Assembly: GCA_944332435.1 (NCBI GenBank)
Contig: CALVJW010000005.1
Location: forward strand, 1-57,636
Direction of reading: 5' to 3'
Origin: an uncultured Bacilli bacterium
GTDB taxonomy: Bacteria > Bacillota_I > Bacilli_A > RF39 > UBA660
Length of the DNA stretch: 57,636 bases
Part shown: piece after piece, positions 15,496 to 23,784 of the stretch
Layout of the letters: every line of letters starts with the position of its first letter
Numbering within the stretch: the stretch's first letter is position 1
Notes under the pieces: model-generated
What the model saw: the letters and a program-made list of their open reading frames with translations, nothing else
Told to the model about the DNA's origin: nothing
Database searches by the model: none
Made by a program: the position numbers and the translations under genes

Positions 15496-16907
15496 TACCA
15501 ACAATTGGAATAGAAGTACACGTAGAGTTAAAGAGTAAAGCCAAAGTATATTCTAATAGTTTAAATGCATTCTCTCCAGAAGCAAATAAGAATATGACAC
15601 TAATAGATTATGGATATCCAGGAAGTTTACCAGTATTAAATCGCGAAGTAATTGATATGGCATTAAAAGCATGTCTTGCATTACATTGTAAAATTAATAA
15701 AGAAATGCATTGGGATCGTAAAAATTATTTTTATCCAGATTTACCAAAGGGATATCAAATTACACAACAAGATACTCCAATTGGCTATGATGGATACTTA
15801 GAAATTGAAGTAAATGGTAAAAAGAAGAAGATTGGAATTGAACGAATTCATATCGAAGAAGATACTTGTAAAAGTATTCACAGTATAGCAGGAACAAAAT
15901 TAAACTTCAATCGTGCTGGAGTGCCACTAATTGAAATTGTTTCTAAACCAGATATGGAAAATGGAGAAGAAGCAAAGGCATATGCCGAAACATTACGTTC
16001 TATTCTTTTATACTTAGGTATTAGTGACGTAAAGATTGAAGAAGGAAGTATGCGATGTGATACCAATGTTTCCCTAAGAGAAGAAGGTAGTGACAAATTA
16101 GGAACAAAGTGTGAAATTAAAAATATTGGTTCTATTAGTAATGTGGCACGCAGTATTGATTTTGAAATAGCAAGACAAACCAAGTTATTGGAAGCAGGAG
16201 AAACGATTAAAGAACAAACACGTCGTTTTGATGATAGTACAATGGAAACAGTATTAATGAGAGAAAAAGAAACGGGAAATGACTATCGTTATTTTCCAGA
16301 ACCAGATATTCCATATGTTATTTTAACGGATGAAGAAATTGAAGCGGTAAGAAAAGAATTACCAGTTTTACCAAATGAGTTAAAAATGAAATATCGTGAA
16401 ACGGGAATGAGTGAACTTGCAATGAATACAGTAATTGCAAACCCTGAACTTTGTGCTTGGCTAGAAAATTTATTTACAAAAGTAAATCCAGTCATTACAG
16501 CAAACTTACTTACAGGAGATATCTTATCTTATTTAAATAAAGAAAAAATTTCATTAAAAGATACAAAATTAGAACAAGATATGCTGCAAGATTTAGTAGA
16601 AGCATTAGATAAAAAAGAAATTTCTAGTAAGCAAGGAAAAGAAATATTAGAGATATTACTTACAAAGGGTGGAAATGTAAAAGAAATTAGAAAAGAATGC
16701 GGAATGGAACAAATAAGTGATGATGCAACGTTAAGAAAGATGATTACAGAAGTAATTGAGAATAATAAAGAAAGCGTTGAAGATTATAAAGCTGGACGAG
16801 ATCGAGCAGTAAAATATTTAATGGGACAAATTATGAAAGCATCAAAAGGTCAAGCAAATCCAGCTAAAGTAAATACGTTATTATTAGAAATGTTACAAAA
16901 ATATTAA
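15489..16907 (+). CDS. gatB: Asp-tRNA(Asn)/Glu-tRNA(Gln) amidotransferase subunit B
   Basis: A 472-residue GatB: PTIGIEVHVELKSKAKVYS at the start, WDRKNYFYPDLPKGYQITQ near residue 80, RIHIEEDTCKS with the metal/ATP-site acidic residues, FNRAGVPLIEIVSKPD, and a C-terminal helical YqeY-like tail domain that binds tRNA. It activates the misacylated tRNA by phosphorylation and amidates it with ammonia from GatA. It is last in the operon; RBS AAAGGAGGGAG lies within gatA. No clear hairpin follows before the next promoter. Confidence 0.97.
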   Translation: MLVPTIGIEVHVELKSKAKVYSNSLNAFSPEANKNMTLIDYGYPGSLPVLNREVIDMALKACLALHCKINKEMHWDRKNYFYPDLPKGYQITQQDTPIGYDGYLEIEVNGKKKKIGIERIHIEEDTCKSIHSIAGTKLNFNRAGVPLIEIVSKPDMENGEEAKAYAETLRSILLYLGISDVKIEEGSMRCDTNVSLREEGSDKLGTKCEIKNIGSISNVARSIDFEIARQTKLLEAGETIKEQTRRFDDSTMETVLMREKETGNDYRYFPEPDIPYVILTDEEIEAVRKELPVLPNELKMKYRETGMSELAMNTVIANPELCAWLENLFTKVNPVITANLLTGDILSYLNKEKISLKDTKLEQDMLQDLVEALDKKEISSKQGKEILEILLTKGGNVKEIRKECGMEQISDDATLRKMITEVIENNKESVEDYKAGRDRAVKYLMGQIMKASKGQANPAKVNTLLLEMLQKY

Positions 16908-16908
16908 T

Positions 16909-16937
16909 TTGATAGAAAACATAAAATATAGTATAAT
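16909..16937 (+). promoter_or_regulatory. Sigma-A promoter of the 16962 gene
   Basis: TTGATA at 16909-16914, 17 bp, TATAAT at 16932-16937, with GAGGTGAAG before the GTG start. Confidence 0.75.
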
Positions 16938-16961
16938 GAGTAACGATTGAGGTGAAGAAAA

Positions 16962-17405
16962 GTGAAGTTTTTTAAAAAGAATAAAAAGATTGTAATTGGA
17001 GTTACAATTGCGGTTATTGTATTATTAGTAGTATTTTTAGTAAAAATTCTTGTTTTTCCAACATTTGAGAAAGACCGTTATGGAAATCGTTTAGACGGTA
17101 TCGAACAAGTAAGAATTAATTCTGATTCTATGACAAAAATGGAACAAGAATTATCGACTGCTAATAATATAGAAAGTGTTAGTACAGATGTAAAAGGTAG
17201 AATTATCAATATTATGATTGAAGTAAAAGCAGGAACAAAAGCAGAAGATGCGAAAAAAGTAGCTGATCAAACACTAAAATATTTTACTGGTGATCAAAAA
17301 GAATATTATGATATACAAGTATTTTTAACATCAAGTGATGAAAATTATCCATATATTGGATATAAACATAAAACATCAAAAAGTTTTAAATGGACAAATA
17401 ATTAG
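16962..17405 (+). CDS. Small membrane-anchored protein of unknown function
   Basis: A 147-residue protein with a Lys-rich N terminus, one membrane helix at about residues 9-32 and an extracytoplasmic alpha/beta domain of about 110 residues. The GTG start at 16962 has GAGGTGAAG six bases upstream. The domain contains NNIESVSTDVKGRIINIMIEV and ends in a polar Lys/Trp tail. I do not recognise it. It lies 13 bp before the SBP-GGDEF sensor gene and is probably co-transcribed with it, so a joint role in envelope sensing is possible. Confidence 0.65.
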   Translation: MKFFKKNKKIVIGVTIAVIVLLVVFLVKILVFPTFEKDRYGNRLDGIEQVRINSDSMTKMEQELSTANNIESVSTDVKGRIINIMIEVKAGTKAEDAKKVADQTLKYFTGDQKEYYDIQVFLTSSDENYPYIGYKHKTSKSFKWTNN

Positions 17406-17418
17406 TTAGGTGGTAATA

Positions 17419-19461
17419 ATGAAAAAGAGTACAATTATTACATGGATTGTAATAATTCTGATTTTAGCCGGAATTTCTTTTGGAGCTTATCAGTATTATT
17501 TTAAAGAAGATAGTAAATCTACTTTAACATTAGTAGAGAAACAATGGATTGAAAGTAACCGAAACGAAATTATTGATTTTGGAATTACTAATGATATTGA
17601 AGTATTTACTAGTGAAGGAACGGGAATTGTCTTTGATTTTTTAGCTGATTTAGAAGAAGATACAAAGTTAGAATTTAATAAAATACCGGTTAATAAAGGA
17701 GAAAAATCAAAGAGTGAATATCGATTTGAAATTGTTGATAAAAAAGAAAAAAATGATATTTTAGTTTATCAAGATCATTATGTTTTAGTAGATAATGAAA
17801 AACAAGAATATCATAGTATCAATGATATTACGAATTTAAAAATAGGAGTATTAAAAAAAGACTTAGAAAAAGTAAATCATTATTTAGTAGATCGTAATAA
17901 GTTAGCATTTCAAACTTATAATACAGTTGAAGAATTAGTAGCTGCAATGAATGAAAAAGATAAAGCAAAAATAGATGCGATTGTATTACCTAAAATGTAT
18001 TATTTAAAGGAGATTGCAACGAATAAACAATTCAATATTGTTTATAATATGAATGATATCACTTTAGATTATGTAATCAAGTTAGGAAATACGAAACGTT
18101 TAAATAATATTTTAACGAAGTATTTTAGAAAGTGGTCTAAAGAAGATTATCGAAATTCTTTTAATGACAATTTAGTTAATGTTTATTTTAAATTATATGA
18201 TATTGAAGAACAAAAGGCGAGTGAATTTAGAAGTAAAACTTATACTTATGGATTTGTCAATAATCGACCATATCATGTAATGATAGAAAATAAACTTTAT
18301 GGATATATTCCAAAACAATTAGAATCTTTTGCAGAGATGGCTGGAATTGAAATTGAGTATCAAACTTACCGTAATATAGAGGAATTACAAAATGCTTTTG
18401 ATGAAAATAAGATTGATTTCTTCTATAATGATGGAAAAGAGAGAAAATATAATATTGATACTTATGTGACTGCACCAATTGTAAGCGATAGAATGGTAAT
18501 TACATCACCATATCGATATGATTTAGCAATCAATTCTTTACAATCGCTAAAAGATCAAGAAGTAGCAGTTGTAAAAAGTAGTAAATTAGAGCAACAATTA
18601 AAAGAAGTTGGGGCAAAAGTAAAAACATATGATACAGTAGAAAGTTTAGTAATGAGTGAAAGCAACATTATCGCTTTAGATTATTATAATTATGAATATT
18701 ATAAAGCGGGAGCTTTAAAACATTATAAATTAGATTATACGGTAGCAACAGAAAATAATGGATATTTAGTTCGTGATATCAAAGCAAATCATACATTTGA
18801 AAACTTTTTAAGTTTTTATATCCAAATTGTTGGAGAAAATACTTCTATTCATGATCATATTTATCAATTATTACAAATTGGTAATAAACCAGCTATTTTA
18901 AAAAACTTATTAATTTTAATTACAAGTATTGTGGTTCTAACATTAGGATTCTTAGGAATAAAAAAATATAAAGAAATAAAAAATAGTATGACATCTATTA
19001 GTAAAACGGATAAATTAAGATATATTGATAGTTTAACATCATTAAAAAATAGAACATATTTAAATGAACATATTGAATCTTGGGATGATAGTGAAGTTTA
19101 TCCACAAGCAATTGTTATTGTCGATTTAAATAATATTGCTTATATTAATGATAATTATGGACATCAAGAAGGGGATGCGGTTATCAAAGAAGCTGCTAAT
19201 AAGTTAATTACAACACAAATTGAAAATAGTGAGATTATTAGAACAGATGGAAATGAATTCTTAATTTATTTAGTTGGATATGATGAAAAACAAGTTGTTA
19301 CTTATATACGTAAATTAACAAAAGAAATGAAAGACTTAACGCATGGATATGGAGCTGCAGTTGGATATAGTATGATTCAAGATGCAATTAAAACAATTGA
19401 TGATGCAGTCAATGAAGCAACACTAGATATGCGTAGCAATAAAGAAGAATTAAATAATTAA
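17419..19461 (+). CDS. SBP-type sensor with C-terminal degenerate GGDEF domain
   Basis: A 680-residue membrane protein. ATG 17419 follows AGGTGG; upstream GTG at 17410 is the RBS itself. It has an N-terminal membrane segment (8-27), two periplasmic-binding-protein-like (SBP_bac_3) regions from about 40 to 495, a second membrane helix near 495-515 (LLILITSIVVLTLGFLGI), then a GGDEF fold starting at DSLTSLKNRTYL. The signature near residue 608 is DGNEF where active cyclases have GG(D/E)EF, and DLNNIAYINDNYGH replaces the usual DxDxFKxxND. Cyclic-di-GMP synthesis is therefore doubtful; it may bind GTP or act as a scaffold. yihY follows after 23 bp. Confidence 0.82.
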   Translation: MKKSTIITWIVIILILAGISFGAYQYYFKEDSKSTLTLVEKQWIESNRNEIIDFGITNDIEVFTSEGTGIVFDFLADLEEDTKLEFNKIPVNKGEKSKSEYRFEIVDKKEKNDILVYQDHYVLVDNEKQEYHSINDITNLKIGVLKKDLEKVNHYLVDRNKLAFQTYNTVEELVAAMNEKDKAKIDAIVLPKMYYLKEIATNKQFNIVYNMNDITLDYVIKLGNTKRLNNILTKYFRKWSKEDYRNSFNDNLVNVYFKLYDIEEQKASEFRSKTYTYGFVNNRPYHVMIENKLYGYIPKQLESFAEMAGIEIEYQTYRNIEELQNAFDENKIDFFYNDGKERKYNIDTYVTAPIVSDRMVITSPYRYDLAINSLQSLKDQEVAVVKSSKLEQQLKEVGAKVKTYDTVESLVMSESNIIALDYYNYEYYKAGALKHYKLDYTVATENNGYLVRDIKANHTFENFLSFYIQIVGENTSIHDHIYQLLQIGNKPAILKNLLILITSIVVLTLGFLGIKKYKEIKNSMTSISKTDKLRYIDSLTSLKNRTYLNEHIESWDDSEVYPQAIVIVDLNNIAYINDNYGHQEGDAVIKEAANKLITTQIENSEIIRTDGNEFLIYLVGYDEKQVVTYIRKLTKEMKDLTHGYGAAVGYSMIQDAIKTIDDAVNEATLDMRSNKEELNN

Positions 19462-19484
19462 AAAATAAGAGAGCGCGATATTTT

Positions 19485-20321
19485 ATGGATAAGTTAAAAA
19501 GAGTAATAAAGCATTTATGGGATATCATTGGAAAAGAAGAAATGAGAATATTGCCAGGTAATCTGGCATTCTTTCTTGTTTTATCAGCTATTCCGATTAT
19601 CACATTATTGGGATTATTAGCATCCATGTTTTCAATATCTGTATCAACAGTGATTGAATTTATGACTGATACTTTTCCAAAAGAAGTAAGTGATTTATTA
19701 GTTCCATTTATTAGTGGGAATGGCTTCGATGTTAACATTTTGACATTTATGACAATTGGTTTCTTTTTAGCAAGCAATGGGCCACATTCCATTATTATTG
19801 CGAGTGACACTGTTTATGGAATTGAACCAGATGACTTACTCTCTAGAAGAATTAAATCCCTTTTTTTAACCATTCTCTTAGTCAATTTATTTATTTTTAT
19901 TTTAATCGTTTTAGCATTTGGAAATAATATTGTAGCAACCTTATTAAATATGAAAATATTACAATCTCTTAGTTCCGATTTATATCATATCTTTGTATTA
20001 TTAAAGTGGCCAGTAGCCTTCATTCTTATCTTTTTTACAATTAAACTATTATATACTGTTGCACCAGATAAGAAAATACCAAGTAAATATATGAATCGTG
20101 GAGCAATTTTTACAACATTAGGTTGGATGGTTATAACAGCAATTTATTCTTATTACGTAAGTCATTTCGCATCTTATGATATCTTTTATGGTGGATTATC
20201 CAATATTATTATCATGATGATGTGGATTTATATTTTATCCTATATTTTAGTAATAGGAATTGCTATCAATGCCAATACTTACCAAGCAATAATGGAGCAA
20301 ACAAAGCATAAAGAAAACTGA
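19485..20321 (+). CDS. YihY/BrkB family inner-membrane protein
   Basis: A 278-residue polytopic protein of the YihY/virulence factor BrkB family (once called RNase BN). It shows the family pattern GNLAFFLVLSAIPIITLLG near residues 25-45, six or so membrane helices, TVYGIEPDDL, YTVAPDKKIPSKY near 190 and the final IYILSYILVIGIAINA helix. Members are proposed lipid or solute transporters; the function is not settled. RBS AGAGCGCGA is weak. It is last in the 16962-20321 unit. It ends in TGA. Confidence 0.88.
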   Translation: MDKLKRVIKHLWDIIGKEEMRILPGNLAFFLVLSAIPIITLLGLLASMFSISVSTVIEFMTDTFPKEVSDLLVPFISGNGFDVNILTFMTIGFFLASNGPHSIIIASDTVYGIEPDDLLSRRIKSLFLTILLVNLFIFILIVLAFGNNIVATLLNMKILQSLSSDLYHIFVLLKWPVAFILIFFTIKLLYTVAPDKKIPSKYMNRGAIFTTLGWMVITAIYSYYVSHFASYDIFYGGLSNIIIMMMWIYILSYILVIGIAINANTYQAIMEQTKHKEN

Positions 20322-20340
20322 TTTGGGTATATTATGATTG

Positions 20341-20437
20341 AATACATACCAATTACCATATGTATTTACAATATAGACTACGCTAGTACCGAATTTAGTT
20401 TTACTGTGAACTAGTAAGTATTAATATTGAATTGGTA
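20341..20437 (+). other. Nested inverted repeats (possible structured RNA) between yihY and secE
   Basis: TACCAATT (20347-20354) and CAATAT (20369-20374) can pair with the contiguous ATATTGAATTGGTA at 20424-20437; inside, CTAGT (20383) can pair with ACTAG (20410). A competing hairpin AATACATA/TATGTATT (20341-20366) overlaps the outer stem, so the two folds exclude each other. A terminator-like hairpin follows. It could be a 3'-UTR structure, a small RNA or an attenuator. I know no family that matches. Confidence 0.35.
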
Positions 20438-20440
20438 ATA

Positions 20441-20477
20441 AAAAAGAAAGGTAATAGTATCGTGTCTTTCTTTTTTT
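20441..20477 (+). terminator. Terminator upstream of secE
   Basis: AAAAAAGAAAG / CTTTCTTTTTTT stem with a 15-nt loop and T run; ends the yihY transcript. Confidence 0.7.
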
Positions 20478-20488
20478 GTTTGAAATAA

Positions 20489-20517
20489 TTGACAAAGATA
20501 GTAGTATGTGTTATATT
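20489..20517 (+). promoter_or_regulatory. Sigma-A promoter of secE-nusG
   Basis: TTGACA at 20489-20494, 17 bp, TG-extended TATATT at 20512-20517. Confidence 0.8.
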
Positions 20518-20580
20518 ACGTATAGACACGCAGGTGTTTTTATTTTGGAAAAACACATATAGTTAAAAGTAGGTGATAGT

Positions 20581-20760
20581 ATGAAAAAAATTCGTACATT
20601 TATGATTGGTGTCAAAAAAGAAATGGGCAAAGTTAGATGGCCTAATAAAAAGGAATTAACTAAATATTCTATCGCAACGCTTTCTTGTATTTTATTTTTT
20701 GGATTGTTCTTTACAACCGCTGATATTATTTTAGCATTTGTAAATAGGATGGTTGGATAA
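20581..20760 (+). CDS. secE: Preprotein translocase subunit SecE
   Basis: A 59-residue protein starting at ATG 20581 after AGGTGATAGT. It shows the minimal SecE layout: an amphipathic helix with the family motif KKEMGKVRWPNKKEL followed by one membrane helix (SIATLSCILFFGLFFTTADIIL). SecE clamps the SecY halves in the SecYEG protein-conducting channel. It sits directly upstream of nusG (1 nt between stop and start), as in nearly all bacteria; rpmG, which precedes it in Bacillus, is not present here. Confidence 0.95.
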   Translation: MKKIRTFMIGVKKEMGKVRWPNKKELTKYSIATLSCILFFGLFFTTADIILAFVNRMVG

Positions 20761-20761
20761 A

Positions 20762-21295
20762 ATGCAAAAAGAATGGTATGTAGTAAATACTTATTCAGGA
20801 CATGAAAATAAAGTAAAAGAAAAATTAGAAATGCGTGCAAATTCGATGGGGATGGAAGATTACATTTTCCGAGTTGTCGTTCCTGAACAAAAAGAAATTG
20901 AAATGAAAGATGGGAAACAAGTTGAAAAAATTAAAAAGATGTTTCCTGGTTATATCTTAGTAGAAATGGTAATGAATGACGAAGCTTGGTTTGTTGTTCG
21001 TAATACACCAGGGGTTACTGGATTCATTGGTTCAAGTGGTAAGGGTGCAAAACCATTTCCATTAACACCAATGGAAGTAGACAAAATTTTAGGTTCTATG
21101 GGAATGAGTCGTCTACAAATTGGTAATGAACTAAAAGAAAATGATGCAGTAAAAGTAATTAATGGACCATTTTCTGGAATGTTTGGTACAGTAAAATCAT
21201 TTGATGTAGCAACTGGAACATTAGAAGTAGCTGTTGATTTATTCGGTCAAGAAACGATTGTCGAATTAAATTTATCAGAAATTGAGCGTGCATAG
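20762..21295 (+). CDS. nusG: Transcription termination/antitermination protein NusG
   Basis: A 177-residue NusG. N-terminal NGN domain: EWYVVNTYSGHENKVKEKL, then IKKMFPGYILVEMVMND and VRNTPGVTGFIG; C-terminal KOW domain: DAVKVINGPFSGMFGTV. It binds the beta' clamp helices of RNA polymerase to modulate pausing and links to Rho or ribosomal S10. ATG 20762 is chosen (an upstream TTG at 20753 overlaps the RBS AGGATGG). It is coupled to secE. Length is normal. Confidence 0.97.
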   Translation: MQKEWYVVNTYSGHENKVKEKLEMRANSMGMEDYIFRVVVPEQKEIEMKDGKQVEKIKKMFPGYILVEMVMNDEAWFVVRNTPGVTGFIGSSGKGAKPFPLTPMEVDKILGSMGMSRLQIGNELKENDAVKVINGPFSGMFGTVKSFDVATGTLEVAVDLFGQETIVELNLSEIERA

Positions 21296-21324
21296 TTGAA
21301 AAATATAAGATTATGTGCTATTAT
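21296..21324 (+). promoter_or_regulatory. Promoter of rplK-rplA
   Basis: TTGAAA at 21296-21301, 17 bp, TGC-extended TATTAT at 21319-21324, starting at the nusG stop codon. Confidence 0.65.
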
Positions 21325-21358
21325 GATAGGGCTATATAGTTATTTTATATAGATTTAC

Positions 21359-21402
21359 AAGTGGGAGCAAATGTTTTAGCGGATGCATTAGGACCACTCG
21401 CG
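21359..21402 (+). promoter_or_regulatory. Putative ribosomal protein L1 binding site in the rplK leader
   Basis: GTGGGAG at 21361-21367 and CCAC at 21394-21397 enclose an inner AATG/CATT pairing, the layout of the L1-stalk mimic known in L11-L1 operon leaders. L1 would repress its own operon by binding here. Assigned by pattern and position only. Confidence 0.5.
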
Positions 21403-21426
21403 AAAAAAATATAGGAGGTGTTTTTC

Positions 21427-21852
21427 GTGGCAAAGAATGTAACAAGAATAGTTAAGTTGCAAATCCCAGCCGGTGCAGCTACACCAGCACCACCAGTTGG
21501 AACAGTATTAGGACCTGCAGGTATTAACTTACAAGAGTTCTGTACAAAATTTAATGATGCAACAAAAGATAAAAGAGGAGATATTTTACCAGTTGAAATT
21601 ACTGTTTATGAAGACAGAACATTTGACTTCGTAATTAAAACTCCACCAGCAGCATTCTTAATTAAGAAAGTAGCTGGAATTAAAAAAGGTGCTAGTAAAG
21701 GTTCTAAAGAACAAGTTGGAACTTTAACAAGAGCACAATTACGTGAAATTGCTGAAACAAAGTTACCTGATTTAAATGCATATACTGTAGAAGAAGCTAT
21801 GAAAATAGTAGAAGGTACTGCTTTAAATATGGGTGTTAAAATTGTTGACTAA
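21427..21852 (+). CDS. rplK: 50S ribosomal protein L11
   Basis: A 141-residue L11. The GTG start at 21427 follows AGGAGGTG by 6 nt. N-terminal domain: [31 protein letters not shown], the conserved Pro-rich segment that binds thiopeptides and release factors; C-terminal domain binding the 23S GTPase-associated region ends with [13 protein letters not shown]. It is first in the L11-L1 unit, with an L1-type leader upstream. Confidence 0.97.
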   Translation: MAKNVTRIVKLQIPAGAATPAPPVGTVLGPAGINLQEFCTKFNDATKDKRGDILPVEITVYEDRTFDFVIKTPPAAFLIKKVAGIKKGASKGSKEQVGTLTRAQLREIAETKLPDLNAYTVEEAMKIVEGTALNMGVKIVD

Positions 21853-21869
21853 TTAGTTAGTTAACGACG

Positions 21870-21913
21870 CATATAGGGATAACCTATGTGGGAGGATAAT
21901 CCGCATGAACCAC
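21870..21913 (+). promoter_or_regulatory. Second putative L1 binding site, in the rplK-rplA spacer
   Basis: GTGGGAGGAT (21888-21897) and ATCC/CCAC (21899-21913) form the same helix-bulge-helix as upstream of rplK. A hairpin CATATAGG/CCTATGTG precedes it at 21870-21890. The site ends one base before the rplA RBS AAGGAGG, so bound L1 would hide it. Confidence 0.5.
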
Positions 21914-21928
21914 AAGGAGGTAAAAAGA

Positions 21929-22624
21929 ATGAAGAAAAGTAAAAGATATTTAGAAGCTTCTAAGAAAGTTGAAAAAAATAAAGTTTATTCAAAAGAAGAA
22001 GCTGTTAAATTAGTAAAAGAAACATCAACTTCTAGCTTTGATGCATCAGTAGAATTAGTATTAAGATTAAACCTTGATACGAAAAAAGCTGATCAACAAT
22101 TAAGAGGTGCTACTGTTCTTCCTAATGGAACTGGAAAAGTAAAAAAAGTGTTAGTAATCGCAAAAGGAGATGCTGCAAAAGCTGCGAAAGCTGCTGGAGC
22201 TGATTATGTTGGAGACCAAGACATGTTAGATAAAATTGCTAATGAAAATTGGTTTGATTTCGATGTAATGATCGCTACTCCAGATATGATGCCTGCACTT
22301 GGTAAATTAGGTAGAGTATTAGGACCAAAAGGTTTAATGCCAAACCCTAAAACTGGAAGTGTAACAATGGATACAGCAAGAGCTGTTGAAGATGTCAAAA
22401 AAGGACGTGTTGAATACCGTGCTGATAGTTATGGAAACGTAGCTGTTATTATCGGTAAAGTATCTTTTGATGAATCTAAATTACTTGAAAATATGAATGC
22501 TTTTGTATCATTAATGTTAAAATCAAAACCAAGTACAGTAAAAGGTGCTTATGTTAAAAACATTAGTATTTCTAGTACAATGGGGCCTGGTATCAAAGTT
22601 AACATTAATGACTTTGACAAGTAA
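21929..22624 (+). CDS. rplA: 50S ribosomal protein L1
   Basis: A 231-residue L1. ATG 21929 is chosen from RBS AAGGAGG at 21914-21920; the ATG at 21905 lies inside the regulatory hairpin. Family motifs: [15 protein letters not shown] at the start, [29 protein letters not shown] near residue 130 and TMGPGIKVN at the end. L1 forms the mobile stalk at the E site and is usually the repressor of the L11-L1 operon. The -35 of the next promoter lies in its last codons. Confidence 0.97.
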   Translation: MKKSKRYLEASKKVEKNKVYSKEEAVKLVKETSTSSFDASVELVLRLNLDTKKADQQLRGATVLPNGTGKVKKVLVIAKGDAAKAAKAAGADYVGDQDMLDKIANENWFDFDVMIATPDMMPALGKLGRVLGPKGLMPNPKTGSVTMDTARAVEDVKKGRVEYRADSYGNVAVIIGKVSFDESKLLENMNAFVSLMLKSKPSTVKGAYVKNISISSTMGPGIKVNINDFDK

Positions 22625-22642
22625 TTTTGATTGTGCTATAAT
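22614..22642 (+). promoter_or_regulatory. Sigma-A promoter of rplJ-rplL
   Basis: Consensus TTGACA at 22614-22619, 17 bp, TGC-extended TATAAT at 22637-22642. Confidence 0.85.
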
Positions 22643-22667
22643 AAAACATGTGTGAAGAAAATATATA

Positions 22668-22770
22668 GTACCGTAGACAGTAGGTGTTACTTGTAACTTA
22701 ATTTCCTACCGAGGACTTAATTTATTAAGTTAGAAAAAAGTCTCTACGGGTATAACCATGGAGACTTTTT
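22668..22770 (+). promoter_or_regulatory. Ribosomal protein L10 leader with attenuator
   Basis: The segment CCGTAGACAGTAGGTG ... CCTACCGAGG at about 22671-22714 has the conserved core of the Firmicutes L10 leader, in which the L10(L12)4 complex binds. It is followed by a hairpin AAGTCTC/GAGACTT (22738-22765) with five T, which would stop transcription before rplJ. Confidence 0.8.
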
Positions 22771-22803
22771 ATTACGTACTATGACATGAAAGAGAGGTGT
22801 AGT

Positions 22804-23307
22804 ATGGCAAATCAAAAAATTATTGAAGCAAAACAAAATATTGTAAATGAAATTGCAAACAATGTAAAAGAATCAGCAACTTTTGTATTATTTGAATATC
22901 AAGGATTAACTGTTTCTGATATGACAACATTAAGAAGAAAGTTAAAAGAAACTGGTTCAGATTTAAAAATCTACAAAAACACATTAACAAAACGTGCGCT
23001 TGATTCATTAAATATTGATATGGATAGTGAATTAGTAGGACCTAAAGCAATGGCTTTTGGAACTGACGCAATCGCACCAATTAAAGTATTAAGCGATTTT
23101 GCAAAAGAACATGAAGCATTACAAATGAAAATTGGTATGGTAGATGGAGAAATCGCTGATATCGAAACATTAAACAAATACGCATCTATTCCATCAAGAG
23201 AAGGATTACTTACAATGCTTGCTGGTGGACTTATGCAAACTGTTAAGGACTTTGCAATTTGCTTAGACTTACATGGACAAAATTTAGAAGAAAATAATAA
23301 TAATTAA
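22804..23307 (+). CDS. rplJ: 50S ribosomal protein L10
   Basis: A 167-residue L10. ATG 22804 follows GAGAGGTG; a start at 22786 would lie in the leader. Family features: KIIEAKQNIVNEI, FEYQGLTVSDMTTLRRKL, IYKNTLTKRAL and the PSREGLLTMLAGGLMQTVKDF helix. The C-terminal helix is the platform for L7/L12 dimers. It is controlled by the L10 leader upstream and co-transcribed with rplL. Confidence 0.96.
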   Translation: MANQKIIEAKQNIVNEIANNVKESATFVLFEYQGLTVSDMTTLRRKLKETGSDLKIYKNTLTKRALDSLNIDMDSELVGPKAMAFGTDAIAPIKVLSDFAKEHEALQMKIGMVDGEIADIETLNKYASIPSREGLLTMLAGGLMQTVKDFAICLDLHGQNLEENNNN

Positions 23308-23329
23308 TTAAATATAAGGAGGAAATAAA

Positions 23330-23698
23330 ATGGCAAAATTAACTAGTGAAGAAATTTTAAATGCAATTGAAGAAATGACTATTCTTGAAGTAAAAGAATT
23401 AGTTGACGGAATGAAAGAAAGATTTGGAGTAGATCCAAGTGCTGTAGCAGTAGCTGCACCAGTAGCAGGAGCTGCTGTTGAAGAAGGACCAAGCTCTCAA
23501 GATGTAGTATTAGCAAGTGCTGGTGCTAACAAATTAGCTGTTATCAAATTAATTAAAGAAGTAACAGGATTAGGATTAAAAGAAGCGAAAGAAATTGCAG
23601 ACAACGGTGGAGTTGTTAAAGAAAAAGCTAGTAGTGATGAAGCTAACGAATTAAAAGCTAAATTCGAAGAAGCTGGAGCTACAATTGAATTAAAATAA
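23330..23698 (+). CDS. rplL: 50S ribosomal protein L7/L12
   Basis: A 122-residue L7/L12. N-terminal dimerisation helices (SEEILNAIEEMTILEVKELV), an Ala/Val-rich hinge, and the C-terminal factor-binding domain with NKLAVIKLIKEVTGLGLKEAK. It recruits translational GTPases to the ribosome. RBS AAGGAGGAA. A hairpin without a T run follows at 23715-23741. Confidence 0.97.
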   Translation: MAKLTSEEILNAIEEMTILEVKELVDGMKERFGVDPSAVAVAAPVAGAAVEEGPSSQDVVLASAGANKLAVIKLIKEVTGLGLKEAKEIADNGGVVKEKASSDEANELKAKFEEAGATIELK

Positions 23699-23714
23699 TT
23701 TTGAAATAAGGGTT

Positions 23715-23741
23715 AGCCTATACTAAGAAATTTAGTATGGG
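23715..23741 (+). promoter_or_regulatory. Hairpin between rplL and ybxB
   Basis: GCCTATACTAA/TTTAGTATGGGC stem around GAAA, without a T run; likely an RNA stabiliser or processing site lowering expression of downstream genes rather than a terminator. Confidence 0.4.
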
Positions 23742-23784
23742 CTTTCACCGTTTCTAAAAGAGGTATATAGACGGGAGATAAAAA

